Of a stretch of 64,000 bases of DNA, positions 1-9,932 are shown piece after piece. The position numbers and the translations under genes are program-made. Under the pieces are notes generated by a model that was given only the letters and a program-made list of their open reading frames with translations, did no database searches and was not told the origin of the DNA. This stretch comes from UBA5239 sp040391785. GTDB lineage: Bacteria; Verrucomicrobiota; Lentisphaeria; Victivallales; Victivallaceae. Location of the stretch: assembly GCA_040391785.1 (NCBI GenBank), contig JBEBXH010000017.1, positions 1 to 64,000 on the forward strand, written 5' to 3'. The first letter of the stretch is position 1, and each line of letters starts with the position of its first letter.

Positions 1-163
1 AACAATAGCATCCATCGTAAATCGAAAAATTCACAATTCACCATGCATAACAATGCCATATATCACTAAATACAAGCATGTTGCAAATACTAAATCCAGG
101 AAATCGCCCAAAAACCGAGCGCCGCGAAGTTCCTCGCATTCCCCTTCCCCATTCCTGAATTTT

Positions 164-1534
164 TCAGGCCAGCTTGCCGCGCCAGTAATCGATTCTGGAT
201 TTGACGGTGTTGTAACCGGTGGCGCCGGGTATTTCGCGCTTGCGGATGCTTTCGGCGGGATCGAACAAGGTCAGGAATTCCGGGGTTGCTTCCGGGATGC
301 TGATGCGCATTTCTTCCAAAGTGACTTCGTTCAGGGCCTTGCCGTGATCGCGACACCATTTGACCAGGGCGCCGACCTTGTGGTGGGCGTTGCGGAACGG
401 CACTTGAAGCTTCACCAGTTCATCCGCCAGGTCGGTAGCCATCAGGGCCGGATCGGAGGCGGCGGCGAGCATGCGCGTGGCATTGATCTTCATGGTGCCG
501 ATCATCGGCGGATAAACTTTCAGGATCATGACGACGGTATCGACGGCGTCGAAAACCGGTTCCTTGTCTTCCTGCAGGTCACGGTTGTATGTCAGCGGCA
601 GCCCTTTGCAGAGCGTGAGCAATGAAATAAGGTCGCCGTAAACCCGGGCGGTCTTGCCGCGGGAGAGCTCGGCCACGTCAGGGTTTTTCTTCTGCGGCAT
701 TAAGCTCGAACCGGTGGTAAAGGCATCGTCCAGTTCGACAAAGCCGAATTCCTGCGAACACCACAGGATCAGGTCCTCGGACAAACGCGACACATGCATG
801 GCAAAAACGGACAGTGCACTCAGCAATTCAATCGCGAAATCGCGGTCCGCCACCGCATCCATACTGTTGGCGGTCAACGCGTCGAAACCGAGTTTCTCGC
901 GGACGAATTCGCGGTCGATCGGCAGCGTGGTCCCGGCAATCGCCCCGGAACCGAGCGGCATCACATTCATGCGTTTGCGGCAGTCTTCCAACCGGCCGAT
1001 ATCGCGCGCCAGCATCTCCACATAGGCCAGCAAGTGGTGTGCATACAGCACCGGCTGGGCGTGCTGCAAATGGGTAAAGCCCGGCATGATCGCCGTCGGG
1101 TTGGCCTCGCACTGAGAGATCAGCGCCCGCTGGAAATCGCGGATCATATCGGTAATCAGGGTAATCTGGTCGCGCAAATACAGACGGATATCCAGCGCGA
1201 CCTGGTCGTTGCGGCTGCGGGCGGTGTGCACGCGCGCGCCTTCGGCGCCGATTGCTTCCGTCAGGGCACTTTCGATATGCATATGGATATCTTCGAGCTC
1301 GACGCTGAAGGTGAAATCGCCGGCGTCGATGCGCTTCTCGATTTTATCCAGCCCGGCACTGATTTCTTCAGCGGTCCGCTGAGGAATGATCCCCTGCTTC
1401 GCCAGCATCGCCGCGTGGGCCTTGCTGCCCATGATATCATATTTATAGAGCCGCTTATCGAACGACACCGACTCCGAAAATGCCTGCATGTCTTTGTCCG
1501 TTCCGCTGCTGAACCTGCCGCCCCACATTGCCAT
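164..1534 (-). CDS. argH: Argininosuccinate lyase
   Basis: Splits argininosuccinate into arginine and fumarate, the last step of arginine synthesis, in the cytoplasm. The 456 residues match the usual family length. Fumarase/aspartase-superfamily motifs are intact: SRNDQV at about 107-112, GFTHLQHAQP at about 152-161, and the signature GSSLMPQKKN at about 275-284, which holds the catalytic serine loop. The start at 1534 has an AGGA about 8 bases upstream; a second ATG two codons later is also possible. It stands alone and is read divergently from the lipoprotein gene at 1661. No other arginine gene is visible nearby. Confidence 0.97.
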   Translation of the reverse strand: MAMWGGRFSSGTDKDMQAFSESVSFDKRLYKYDIMGSKAHAAMLAKQGIIPQRTAEEISAGLDKIEKRIDAGDFTFSVELEDIHMHIESALTEAIGAEGARVHTARSRNDQVALDIRLYLRDQITLITDMIRDFQRALISQCEANPTAIMPGFTHLQHAQPVLYAHHLLAYVEMLARDIGRLEDCRKRMNVMPLGSGAIAGTTLPIDREFVREKLGFDALTANSMDAVADRDFAIELLSALSVFAMHVSRLSEDLILWCSQEFGFVELDDAFTTGSSLMPQKKNPDVAELSRGKTARVYGDLISLLTLCKGLPLTYNRDLQEDKEPVFDAVDTVVMILKVYPPMIGTMKINATRMLAAASDPALMATDLADELVKLQVPFRNAHHKVGALVKWCRDHGKALNEVTLEEMRISIPEATPEFLTLFDPAESIRKREIPGATGYNTVKSRIDYWRGKLA

Positions 1535-1574
1535 AATCTTGATCCTTGATTTAAATAATTAAAAATTATGGTAT

Positions 1575-1603
1575 AAAATATCGCTGTTTGCAGGATTTTT
1601 CAA
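1575..1603 (-). promoter_or_regulatory. Candidate sigma70 promoter for argH
   Basis: On the minus strand TTGAAA (1598-1603) is followed after 17 bases by TATTTT (1575-1580), about 40 bases before the argH start. The -10 is weak, so this is a tentative call. Confidence 0.35.
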
Positions 1604-1660
1604 CTTTCAATTTGCATTTATCCGCTTATGCCCTTAAATTTATCTATGGAGATTTTGAAA

Positions 1661-2671
1661 ATGAAAATAAATACACTTATTATTGCCGCCGGAGTTCTGG
1701 GCGCACTTCTTTTGAGCGGCTGCTTTTCGCCTAAGCCGCAGAAACAGGTGCATCAGATTACCGAGCGGAGCCGGCCGAAAACCCTGACCCGCGACTATAT
1801 GATCAAAAACAACGACCTCCGCGGCTGGCAGGACACGGACGACGATGTCATGCGCCGTACCGCCTTCCGCATGTTGCTGGACAGTCCCGAGCACCGTATG
1901 CCCACCGCCCGCAAGGGCCTGACCGACCGCGACCCGGTCATCCGCCGCAGCGCCGTCTACGCCCTCTATGAGACCGATCACGAAAAGGCCCTGCCCGAAA
2001 TCACCAAGCTCGGCAAGGACCCCGATTACAACGTCCGCTACATGGTGGCTCTTTGCGCGTCCGCGCTGGCCAAGGAAAACAGCGCCGACGCCATGCTTTA
2101 CCTCGAAAACACCGCCAAGCTTGACGACGATGCCCGCATCCGCCAGTTCGCCACCCGCTCCGCCTGGCCGTTTTACCGCGACACCAAACTCCTGCGGGAC
2201 AAAATGCCCGGCACACAGCAGGTCACGGTCGTCAAATCCATTAAGCTCCCGACCGAAAACTGGAAGTTCCAGCTCGACCCGAGCCAGAACGGCCACATGG
2301 AAGGCTGGCAGCAGACCGATTTCGATGCCGCCGGATGGAATGCCATCGATATCGGCCCGTGGCAGGATCAGGGCGTAGGCAACTACCGCGGCGCCGCCTG
2401 GTACCGCATTCAATTCAAAATGCCCGAGCAAATCGAATGCAAGGCCGTCGAACTCGACTTCGCCGGAATCGAGGACAGCGCCTGGGTCTGGCTCAACGGC
2501 GTTTATATCGGCCAGTACGACCTGGGCAAAAAAGGCGGGGCCAAAGCGTTCCGGCTCGATGCCACCCAGGAAATCCGCTGGAACACCGAAAATCTGCTGG
2601 TTGCGCGCGTAGTCAACAACTCCGGCAAAGGCGGCATCGTCAAACCCGTCTCGGTCGATCTCCTGAAATAA
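1661..2671 (+). CDS. Lipoprotein with HEAT-like repeats and a GH2-type sugar-binding domain
   Basis: The 336-residue product starts MKINTLIIAAGVLGALLLSGC, a clear lipoprotein signal with the lipidated cysteine at residue 21. The ATG at 1661 is preferred to the one at 1628 because GGAG sits about 9 bases before it and the signal then starts at residue 1. Residues about 55-190 look like alpha-helical HEAT repeats (D-P-x-I/V-R-R-x-A and similar). Residues about 205-336 look like the jelly-roll sugar-binding domain of GH2 enzymes (WYRIQF, AWVWLNGVYIG, NNSGKGGI). No catalytic domain is seen, so a binding or scaffold role at the membrane is likely. It lies 16 bases before the AraC gene and may be co-transcribed with it. 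Confidence 0.75.
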   Translation: MKINTLIIAAGVLGALLLSGCFSPKPQKQVHQITERSRPKTLTRDYMIKNNDLRGWQDTDDDVMRRTAFRMLLDSPEHRMPTARKGLTDRDPVIRRSAVYALYETDHEKALPEITKLGKDPDYNVRYMVALCASALAKENSADAMLYLENTAKLDDDARIRQFATRSAWPFYRDTKLLRDKMPGTQQVTVVKSIKLPTENWKFQLDPSQNGHMEGWQQTDFDAAGWNAIDIGPWQDQGVGNYRGAAWYRIQFKMPEQIECKAVELDFAGIEDSAWVWLNGVYIGQYDLGKKGGAKAFRLDATQEIRWNTENLLVARVVNNSGKGGIVKPVSVDLLK

Positions 2672-2687
2672 TCTTTTCCGGAAGATT

Positions 2688-3596
2688 ATGGCGAAAATCA
2701 GGAAAAAATACGATCCGGAGTATATTCCCGAGGCGTTCGATTCACTGGCCGAACGCAAACGCTCCAACTGTTTTCTGCGCGAAATCAAGGGGCGGCGCGA
2801 CGAATGCGTGAGTATTTATCTGGACGGGCAGCAGGTTTTCCCGAGGGCCAAGTCGATATTTCCCGTCCATGTCCACCAATCCTACGAAATGATCATCCCG
2901 AGGCGGACTTACCACTGCGAGCTGAACAAAACGCCTTTGACCGTGGATTACGGGAACTTCCTGATTGTCCAGCCGGACGACCAGCACCTGGACTACCTGA
3001 CGCCCGAGGAGCCTTACTACTCGTTCCGTTTTAACTGCGCCATGCTGCTTTCGGGTATGCGGGTGCCGCGCATCCTGAAGGACGGCATTGCGCCGGAGCT
3101 GCAGGTGGCGCCGATTGTCTCCAGCGACGCGGTCATGCAGTTGATCGAGCTCCACTGGAACGAAGTCGAGCTTTTTTCCGGCGGACGCTTCAATGTCTGT
3201 GACAGCATCTTTCAAGCTATTTTCTGGAAATGCGTCATGGGCTATCCGCACGAATTGCTCCATGAATATTTCATCCAGGATTCACACGATGAATTTCAGC
3301 TGCGCCGGGTGATGGCGGTATTCGAACAGAACCGCAACAACATGCCGGATATCCCGCTTTTTTGCCGTCAGACCGGGATGAGCCGCTCCTCGCTGGCGCG
3401 TTTCTGCCATGCTTATTTCAACATGCCCGCCGCCAAGGCTTTCATGCGTTACAAGATGAATTATGCTCAGCGGCGACTCCGGGACAACCCCGAACTGAAA
3501 ATCAAGGAACTGAGCGAAGAACTCGGGTTTACCGATCAATTCCACTTCTCAAAAACCTTTAAACGTTTCTTCGGCTATAATCCGTCAGAATGTTAA
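2688..3596 (+). CDS. AraC-family transcriptional regulator
   Basis: 302 residues. The N-terminal part (about 40-130) looks like a cupin sensor (VHVHQSYEMIIP, GNFLIVQPDDQH). The last 100 residues hold the double helix-turn-helix of AraC proteins, ending in ELSEELGFTDQFHFSKTFKRFFGYNPSE. Such proteins usually activate sugar genes when the cupin binds a ligand. It is followed after about 100 bases by a pseudopilin and a DUF4838 hydrolase, its likely targets. A palindrome in that gap (3626-3643) is a candidate binding site. Confidence 0.93.
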   Translation: MAKIRKKYDPEYIPEAFDSLAERKRSNCFLREIKGRRDECVSIYLDGQQVFPRAKSIFPVHVHQSYEMIIPRRTYHCELNKTPLTVDYGNFLIVQPDDQHLDYLTPEEPYYSFRFNCAMLLSGMRVPRILKDGIAPELQVAPIVSSDAVMQLIELHWNEVELFSGGRFNVCDSIFQAIFWKCVMGYPHELLHEYFIQDSHDEFQLRRVMAVFEQNRNNMPDIPLFCRQTGMSRSSLARFCHAYFNMPAAKAFMRYKMNYAQRRLRDNPELKIKELSEELGFTDQFHFSKTFKRFFGYNPSEC

Positions 3597-3625
3597 ATTT
3601 GGGCGTTTTATACATGCGATGATTC

Positions 3626-3663
3626 TTTTGACCATGTTCAAAACCGTCTTTTCCGTGTATAAT
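3626..3663 (+). promoter_or_regulatory. Candidate activator site and -10 before pseudopilin 1
   Basis: TTTTGA-N6-TCAAAA (3626-3643) is an 18-base inverted repeat. It lies where a -35 would be relative to a consensus TATAAT at 3658-3663, and no good -35 is present. That layout fits an activator-dependent promoter, probably controlled by the AraC protein encoded just upstream. Confidence 0.4.
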
Positions 3664-3700
3664 ATAACCAATGTCTGAAACTAAAGAAAGGGCCCGCAAT

Positions 3701-4432
3701 ATGAGAAAAAGAAATTCGAATTTCACACTTATCGAGCTCCTGGTGGTGATCGCCATCATCGCGATCCTGGCGGCCATGCTGCTGCCTGCGCTGAACAAGG
3801 CCCGCGAGCGGGCCCAACGGATCACCTGCACCAGCAATTTGAAGCAGATCGGCACCTCCGTCCACTCCTACGCCGGGGATTTCGAGGACCGCCTGCCCCT
3901 GTGCAATACGCATGACTTTGCCAAAGATCCTTATACCGCCACTGCTTACGCCAGTATGCCGCAGCAATGGCTGCATGACGGCAATCGGAAATATCCGAAA
4001 GGCCTCGGCGTGTTGATGGTCAACGGTTACCTCCCCTATACGGATGTCGAGTCGCCGCTGCTCCCGCTGTTTCCGCTCCGCTGTCCTTCCGGCGAGAAAC
4101 TCTATCCTGAGCGCTATATGACCGACCAAAGCGGATTGGCGAATTACCTGAAAGCCTGGACTACTTATATTTATTACGGCGGCTTCATCAATACCGGCGC
4201 TTATACGGTTTACGGCAAGGCGCTCAAGGACAAAGTCACCCGCAACCCGCGGGCGATCATCGCCATCGACGACGCCATCAACACCACCAATCTGGGCCAG
4301 CAGGGACACGGCCCCGGCGCCAATGCGCTTTTCCTCGACGGTCACGTGGAGGAGATGTACCCGATTCTGGCAAATGCCGACGGCTCGACCAGCGGCAACC
4401 TGAGAATGTATGAAAAACGCTTCTTTCAGTAA
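3701..4432 (+). CDS. Pseudopilin (type II secretion-like), copy 1
   Basis: 243 residues: a short basic leader (MRKRNSN), then FTLIELLVVIAIIAILAAML, the hydrophobic prepilin helix with the Glu at mature position 5. The globular domain ends with GANALFLDGHVEEM, a DGH motif shared with the other copies. The start at 3701 is chosen because AAGAAAGG lies just upstream and the leader then has normal length; an in-frame ATG at 3671 would add ten residues. The residue before the cleavage point is Asn, not Gly. It sits between an AraC regulator and an exported DUF4838 hydrolase, 21 bases upstream of the latter. Likely an inner-membrane or surface-filament subunit. Confidence 0.88.
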   Translation: MRKRNSNFTLIELLVVIAIIAILAAMLLPALNKARERAQRITCTSNLKQIGTSVHSYAGDFEDRLPLCNTHDFAKDPYTATAYASMPQQWLHDGNRKYPKGLGVLMVNGYLPYTDVESPLLPLFPLRCPSGEKLYPERYMTDQSGLANYLKAWTTYIYYGGFINTGAYTVYGKALKDKVTRNPRAIIAIDDAINTTNLGQQGHGPGANALFLDGHVEEMYPILANADGSTSGNLRMYEKRFFQ

Positions 4433-4453
4433 TTAAATAACATGGATCGCTCT

Positions 4454-6703
4454 ATGAAATCAATTATCCTGGCTGCGGTTTGCGGCTGTTCGCTGATCGC
4501 CAATTGCTACGAAATCGTTTTGCCGGCCAATCCGGCTCCGCATGAACAAAGAGCTGCGGCCGAGCTGAATCACTATATTCCAAAGGTCGCGCAGGTCCTG
4601 ACGCTTGACGGTACCGAACCGGAAATTCATGTCGGCCCCACCGACGCCGCCAAAGCCACCGGGCTGGACAAACTCGCCAGCGAAGAATGGGTCATCCGTT
4701 CCGACGGCAACAAACTTTATCTGACCGGCGGCGGAACGCGAGGCACTCTTTATGCCGTGTATCATTTTCTGGAGGACCAGCTGGGAATCCACTGGTTCAC
4801 CGTCGACGAGGAATATATCCCGGCGCCCGGCAAAATCAATCTGACGGCGCTGGACCGGAAGGGCAAACCGTTTTTCGCCCACCGCAGCATTGCGCGCTGT
4901 TTCCGCGGGACCCTGCCCTTCGACAAAGGGCTTTTCGCGGCACGTAATCGAATGAATTTTGACGCTAATAGTTCGATCGCTGCCGAATACGGCGGCGGCG
5001 ATTCCTTCGGGCAGCCGTCTTTCGTCCATACGTTCGGACGCTATTTCTCCAAGGAACAGTATTCGCAATATTATACGCTACTCGGCGGTAAGCGCGGCAC
5101 CGTGCCGCATATCTGTATGTCTCACCCCGATCTGCCGGAGATGTTCTACAACAAACTGCTGGAGTACATCGCCAAATCGGAGGAACAGGCGGTTAAACAG
5201 GGGCTTGAAGTGCCGCATTACTACGACATCAGCCTCGACGATGGCAGCTACAGATGCGATTGCGCCCCCTGCGCCGCCGCCATGAAACAGCCCGGTGGGG
5301 GAGTCCGTCTGCTGCTCGGATTGCTCAATCCGATCGCTGAAAAACTGGCGACCGCCCGGCCGGACCTGACGCTGACCACGCTCGCTTACCTGAACGTACT
5401 GGAGCCGCCCGCAGCCGCCAAGATCGCCCCGAACCTGCTGGTGCGCCTGTGCGATACCAAGAGCAACCAGGCGGCCCCGATCACAACTCCGGGCAACCGT
5501 CTCTGGGCGGATATCGTCAAAAAATGGGGCAAACTGAGCTCGAATCTCGGCATCTGGGATTATGGGATCACCTATGCCTTCACGGGATTTCCGTACCCGG
5601 GCGAAAGGGTCATGCCGCAGGATCTGCGTTTTTACGCCGACAACGGCATCAAGTTCATGTTCTGGGAACTGGAAGTTCCGGAGCTGGCGGACATGTACGA
5701 GCTGAAAATCTGGATGACCATGAAACTGATGGAAGATCCGTATCAGGACGCGACCAAACTTTACGATACCTTCATGGACAAATATTACGGCCCGGCGGCC
5801 CCGGCGCTGAAAAAATTCCGCGATCTGGTGGCGGAAAATGCCGACCGCAAAAAAGTCTTCATCGACTGGTATGCCAAAACCACCGCATTCAAGCACCTGA
5901 ACGCCTCCACACTGCCGGAAATGCAGTCCTGTTTCGACGAAGCGGAACAAGCCGCCGCTGCCGACCCGCTGTATCTGAACCGGGTAAAACGCGCCCGGAT
6001 CGGTACCGACCGCGCCTGTTACATCATGTTTCCGATGCTGCTGGCCGAATACGAAAAATCCGGGTCCAAGCGCGAAAACTATCCGTTGAACCGTGCTGAA
6101 ATCCTGAAACGCGCCGAAGCCAACCGCCTGGCCGCGGTCGAAAAACTCAACCCGCGCTGGGGTACCACCAAAGAGAAAATGCGCGAGGCCGTCACCGCCG
6201 AAATCAAGCGCTACGGCAATATCCCGCTGACCTTGCGCGCACCGGCCAAATTTGCCAATGTGCCATTCTTCGATTTCCCGGCATCCGAAGCCTATAATCA
6301 CAAGAATACTGCCAAGTTGATCGACGACCCGGAATCCGAAACCGGTCAGGTGCTTTACCTCCTCACCGGCGACACGGTGCCATCCGAATATAACATCCCA
6401 ATGGCGTACGGTGCTTATGAACCGGCCACCGCCACGGCCTCAAATCAGAACCGCATCCGCCAAATTCCCGGCCGCGGCTACCAGTGGTACAAGCTGATGA
6501 CACTCAAACCGCAGGACTCCACCTATATTTACCTGACCGGCAAATGGTACATTCAGTTCCACACCGGCAACCCGACTCCGGGCCTCGACGAAAATTATGA
6601 CGTCTGGATCCGCCTCAAATTCGCCGGCCCGGCCTATTTCCCCGGAGACAAACAGCCCAACGCGATTTACTTCGAGCGTCTCATCATGACCCCGGCGAAA
6701 TAA
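4454..6703 (+). CDS. Exported DUF4838-family glycoside hydrolase-like protein
   Basis: About 749 residues with an N-terminal signal peptide (MKSIILAAVCGCSLIANC). An alpha/beta domain (about 20-140, with GTLYAVYHFLEDQLGIHWF) resembles the N-terminal domain of GH67/GH20 enzymes. A TIM-barrel DUF4838 region follows, with DISLDDGSYRCDCAPC at about 260-275: an acidic pair just before a CxCxxC cluster also seen in other hydrolases here. The last 150 residues are beta-rich. An ATG at 4442 is also possible; neither has a strong ribosome site. Substrate unknown; the family is linked to polysaccharide breakdown. Encoded right behind pseudopilin 1, and its 3' end abuts a convergent gene two bases away. 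Confidence 0.85.
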   Translation: MKSIILAAVCGCSLIANCYEIVLPANPAPHEQRAAAELNHYIPKVAQVLTLDGTEPEIHVGPTDAAKATGLDKLASEEWVIRSDGNKLYLTGGGTRGTLYAVYHFLEDQLGIHWFTVDEEYIPAPGKINLTALDRKGKPFFAHRSIARCFRGTLPFDKGLFAARNRMNFDANSSIAAEYGGGDSFGQPSFVHTFGRYFSKEQYSQYYTLLGGKRGTVPHICMSHPDLPEMFYNKLLEYIAKSEEQAVKQGLEVPHYYDISLDDGSYRCDCAPCAAAMKQPGGGVRLLLGLLNPIAEKLATARPDLTLTTLAYLNVLEPPAAAKIAPNLLVRLCDTKSNQAAPITTPGNRLWADIVKKWGKLSSNLGIWDYGITYAFTGFPYPGERVMPQDLRFYADNGIKFMFWELEVPELADMYELKIWMTMKLMEDPYQDATKLYDTFMDKYYGPAAPALKKFRDLVAENADRKKVFIDWYAKTTAFKHLNASTLPEMQSCFDEAEQAAAADPLYLNRVKRARIGTDRACYIMFPMLLAEYEKSGSKRENYPLNRAEILKRAEANRLAAVEKLNPRWGTTKEKMREAVTAEIKRYGNIPLTLRAPAKFANVPFFDFPASEAYNHKNTAKLIDDPESETGQVLYLLTGDTVPSEYNIPMAYGAYEPATATASNQNRIRQIPGRGYQWYKLMTLKPQDSTYIYLTGKWYIQFHTGNPTPGLDENYDVWIRLKFAGPAYFPGDKQPNAIYFERLIMTPAK

Positions 6704-6705
6704 GC

Positions 6706-9700
6706 TCAGGGTTTGGCAATAACTTTAAGCTGCACCACGCCGTTTACCGGGTCGATGCGGCGCTGGAATGCGAGGACTTCTCCGCGTTCCAAAGCCAGTG
6801 GCGGCACGACGTCCCGCGGTCTGGACATGCCGCTCTGCCTCAGGCCATTCCCGTGCGCCCAGAATCCCACCCGGACGGTTTCCCGCCCGATCGATTCGCC
6901 GTTCGAACTCAAATCGACCACCTCGTCGGTTTCGGTCCGGTAAGCATTGGTGTTCCGTATCGGCGTCATGATCAACGGGAACACCAGTGTCCTGTCCGCA
7001 ATTTTCCCCACAACCAGATACTGAAAGCCCGACGCTTGCATGGTCAAATATGGGTGCCGCGTGGACCGCTCCGGCTTAAAAGTGCGCTCGGCCTTGACCC
7101 GGAGCAAACCGTCGGCGCCCGGCTTTTCGCTGAAGTCGAGTGTCCACAGCATTTCTTGCGGAAAGCTCTCCGGCGCGGCCTTGTAAAGTTTCAACGCGCA
7201 TCCCGACCACTCGGGGGTACCGTCCAACCCGGTAAGCAGTTTGGCCAGCTCCTCAGCCGTCGCGCGGTGGGCGTCGTCCTTCAATTTGCCAAGTTCGGTC
7301 AGACGCGTTTCAAACGCCACCTTGTTCCGGCTCTCCCCCAGGTACCGGATATCGATAACCAACTGCCGCTGATCCACCCGGATGTGGCTGGCAGTTTCCA
7401 ATTCATAAGTATCTCTGGAATGCTGGTCCATATCGACTGGCCGGGTTTCCCAGGAACAGGCCCAGAACTGCTCTTTGTCGGCGCCAAACCGCTCACGCCG
7501 GTATTTGACGACCTGCGCGTCCTTGCCCAGGTCTTTCACGCTGAGCACGGAGGAACTCTGCCTGCCGTCCAGCCGGCTCAGGCGTCCCGGTTGATCCGGG
7601 TTCGGAATCACGCCGAAGTTCAAGATCAAATCCTGAAATTTGCTGTTTTCAAACTGCAATACCACCACTTTCCGGAACCGGGTGACATCGTTCAACGCCA
7701 GCTCGACCGTCTGTTGGGTCGTACCCGCCGCCGCCAAGGTCACGACGTACAGATTGTCGCCCAGCGCCGCATACAAATCCTTGCGCAGCGCATCATTCTT
7801 TGCACTGAGGCGAAAAAGCGTATCGATGTAGTTGCCGAAATTGGCATCGTTCCGCGGATCGGCTACTACGTCCGCGGCCAGGCGACGGAACTCCGGCCCG
7901 AACGCCGGTTGCTGCTCCGGCTGGTCTCCCGCGTTTTCCAGTGCTTTAAACCGGGTCGCCACGGAAAGTTCCGGCAGCGTGAAGAATTTTTCCAGCAATT
8001 CACCGCGCTCTTTCAAATCCTTCACCCCGTTCAGTCCGCGCGACATGACGAAGGCCCGCAGATCATTTTCCCGCAGCCAGGCCGCCAGCTCGGCATCCTC
8101 TTTATTTCCCTCGGCTTTCCACTGCACCACCAATACCTGCGGCAATTCAATTTGAATGTCGCCGAAGATGCGATCTTTTCCCTCGGAAGGCCACCACCAA
8201 TACATCTCCGCGCCGATAAGGCGCGATTTGTGCTCAAAAGAAAGGTGGTCGGCCCGGTTTTCCGTTTTATCCGGATGCAATCCGCGCTTTGCCAACGCGG
8301 CGCTCACCGCTACCAGGTCGCTCTCCCAATCGCCCCGGGTAAATGTATATAACTCATTGCCGCCGCCCTCAATGTTATCCGACGACGCCAGCTTGCGCCA
8401 TTCGCTCACGCCCGGTACTTCCAACTCGCCTCCGGACGGAACTTTCGCCCGGAACCGCTCGGGAAATTCCGGCAGCTGGACCGCGTCGGGACCGCGGAAA
8501 CGCCGCAGCAGCGGATTCAATTTCCCCGCCATATTGTTCACCACCTGTTCGATCCCGGCCTTGTTCGAGTCCCGTTTGGCCGCCTCGGTGAGCCTGAAAC
8601 TGAAATTGAAATCCGGTATGGTCACATGGCTTCCCCAGTTTAAGCGGAAGTGGTCCGGCTGTAAACTGCGCAGCACATAAGCCGGCTTGCCCGCATAGCT
8701 TTTCTGGATATCCGAACCGGCGGTCAGGATGATCGGCAACTGCTTCCGAAGCTCCTTCGGCACCCCGCTCAACTCCGCTTCGGCCTCCGGGGCCGAGACC
8801 TGACCCCGCCCGAGCCAAAAAATCATCGCCCGCCGGCGGTCACAGGACAACACCGGCGCCCCGTAAGGAACCACCTCGCACGGCTGCGGCAATACCTTGG
8901 CCAACCCCGCGGCCACCGCCGCCGTTTCCGGTTCGGGCGTGCCGACCAGGATATAAATTTTCTCGAGATAAGGGGTAATCTGGTCTCCACGGACCGAAGA
9001 AAACGTATTTGCATTCATCGCCGTCGACAAGGAGGCGGTAACGCGGAAATCGGTACACGTCCCGAGCACAATCATCACCACCGCCACGCCCGACACTGCC
9101 AGTTTGTGCCATCCCTTCGGCCCGGAAACCCGGGCGGCGATTTTCGCGTTCGCCCCGCGCCGCCAGTAAAACGCATAAATCACAAACAGCCCCGCCAGCA
9201 CCATCCAATAACGCGCATAAAAGTTCTCGATAATCACCACAAAGCTCAACATCCACGCGCCCACCATGATATTGCGCCACAGGAGGCTGCCGTTCAATAC
9301 CCGTTTCGGAGCCATGAAAAGCACCAGGGCCAACCCCAGCCCCAGAACCGGCAGAACCAATGCCCACGACGAGAAAGAAGCATTCGGCGTGAAACTCACG
9401 TGACGGTCGAACCGGAGCAGCCCGAACATGAACAGCACGCTCAAGCCGAAGCAGATAAACAGGATCAACTGCAGTCCCGCATAAATTTTGCAAACAGCCA
9501 CCGCCATGCGCAGCATCAAATCCGGCACCGGGGCCACCTCTTCCGGCACCGGCAGCACGCCGCAATTCTGCGTCAGCAACTGTGCTTCCTCCGGCGTAAT
9601 CGTACCATCGTTGCGCAGGTTTTCGATGGCCTGTTCCTCCGGCGGCGCGTTCAAACGGATGCGCCGGTTATAGCGGTCGCGCCCGAACATAACAAGCAGC

Positions 9701-9777
9701 GTCACCGCCATGACCACCCACGCCACCAGTGGCAAAGTATTTCCCAGAAAATTAAAAATATCCAAATAAGTTTTCAT
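6706..9777 (-). CDS. Large multi-pass membrane protein of unknown family
   Basis: About 1,023 residues. Hydrophobic segments near residues 5-25, 85-110, 125-150, 160-205 and 220-240 suggest five or six membrane passes. The remaining ~780 residues form a long soluble part with no motif I recognise. An in-frame TTG lies at 9792, but ATG 9777 has GAGGGGA just upstream and is preferred. The short cytoplasmic loop contains NAPPEEQAIENLRNDGTITPEEAQLL, which resembles the short helical modules of SHOCT-like/DUF2089 proteins. The DUF2089 gene lies upstream on the same strand, separated by an inverted repeat array, so the pair may be a transcription regulator and its membrane target. Confidence 0.7.
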   Translation of the reverse strand: MKTYLDIFNFLGNTLPLVAWVVMAVTLLVMFGRDRYNRRIRLNAPPEEQAIENLRNDGTITPEEAQLLTQNCGVLPVPEEVAPVPDLMLRMAVAVCKIYAGLQLILFICFGLSVLFMFGLLRFDRHVSFTPNASFSSWALVLPVLGLGLALVLFMAPKRVLNGSLLWRNIMVGAWMLSFVVIIENFYARYWMVLAGLFVIYAFYWRRGANAKIAARVSGPKGWHKLAVSGVAVVMIVLGTCTDFRVTASLSTAMNANTFSSVRGDQITPYLEKIYILVGTPEPETAAVAAGLAKVLPQPCEVVPYGAPVLSCDRRRAMIFWLGRGQVSAPEAEAELSGVPKELRKQLPIILTAGSDIQKSYAGKPAYVLRSLQPDHFRLNWGSHVTIPDFNFSFRLTEAAKRDSNKAGIEQVVNNMAGKLNPLLRRFRGPDAVQLPEFPERFRAKVPSGGELEVPGVSEWRKLASSDNIEGGGNELYTFTRGDWESDLVAVSAALAKRGLHPDKTENRADHLSFEHKSRLIGAEMYWWWPSEGKDRIFGDIQIELPQVLVVQWKAEGNKEDAELAAWLRENDLRAFVMSRGLNGVKDLKERGELLEKFFTLPELSVATRFKALENAGDQPEQQPAFGPEFRRLAADVVADPRNDANFGNYIDTLFRLSAKNDALRKDLYAALGDNLYVVTLAAAGTTQQTVELALNDVTRFRKVVVLQFENSKFQDLILNFGVIPNPDQPGRLSRLDGRQSSSVLSVKDLGKDAQVVKYRRERFGADKEQFWACSWETRPVDMDQHSRDTYELETASHIRVDQRQLVIDIRYLGESRNKVAFETRLTELGKLKDDAHRATAEELAKLLTGLDGTPEWSGCALKLYKAAPESFPQEMLWTLDFSEKPGADGLLRVKAERTFKPERSTRHPYLTMQASGFQYLVVGKIADRTLVFPLIMTPIRNTNAYRTETDEVVDLSSNGESIGRETVRVGFWAHGNGLRQSGMSRPRDVVPPLALERGEVLAFQRRIDPVNGVVQLKVIAKP

Positions 9778-9796
9778 TGTTCCCCTCAGCAATTTT

Positions 9797-9932
9797 TTTA
9801 ATTGAAAATTGAAAATTGAAAGTCGAAAATTATGGAAAGGGAAGAATCCCTTTGGCCCTCTTCAATGCTACAATAACCCAATGTATATATTCTTCTCAAT
9901 TATCAATTTTCCATTATCAATTTTCCATTACA
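9797..9932. repeat. Inverted pair of 8-base repeat arrays
   Basis: Left arm 9797-9837 repeats TTGAAAA on the plus strand (aattgaaaattgaaaattga). Right arm 9888-9930 repeats the complement (caattatcaattttcc twice). About 50 bases of ordinary sequence separate them, so the transcript could fold into a long stem. It fills the gap between the DUF2089 and membrane-protein genes. Similar arrays lie at 29821, 37803 and 50942. Confidence 0.75.

Noticed and set aside
6853..8352. 499-codon open frame on the plus strand
   Set aside because: Antisense of the large membrane protein gene; the minus-strand reading has a start, ribosome site and membrane helices.
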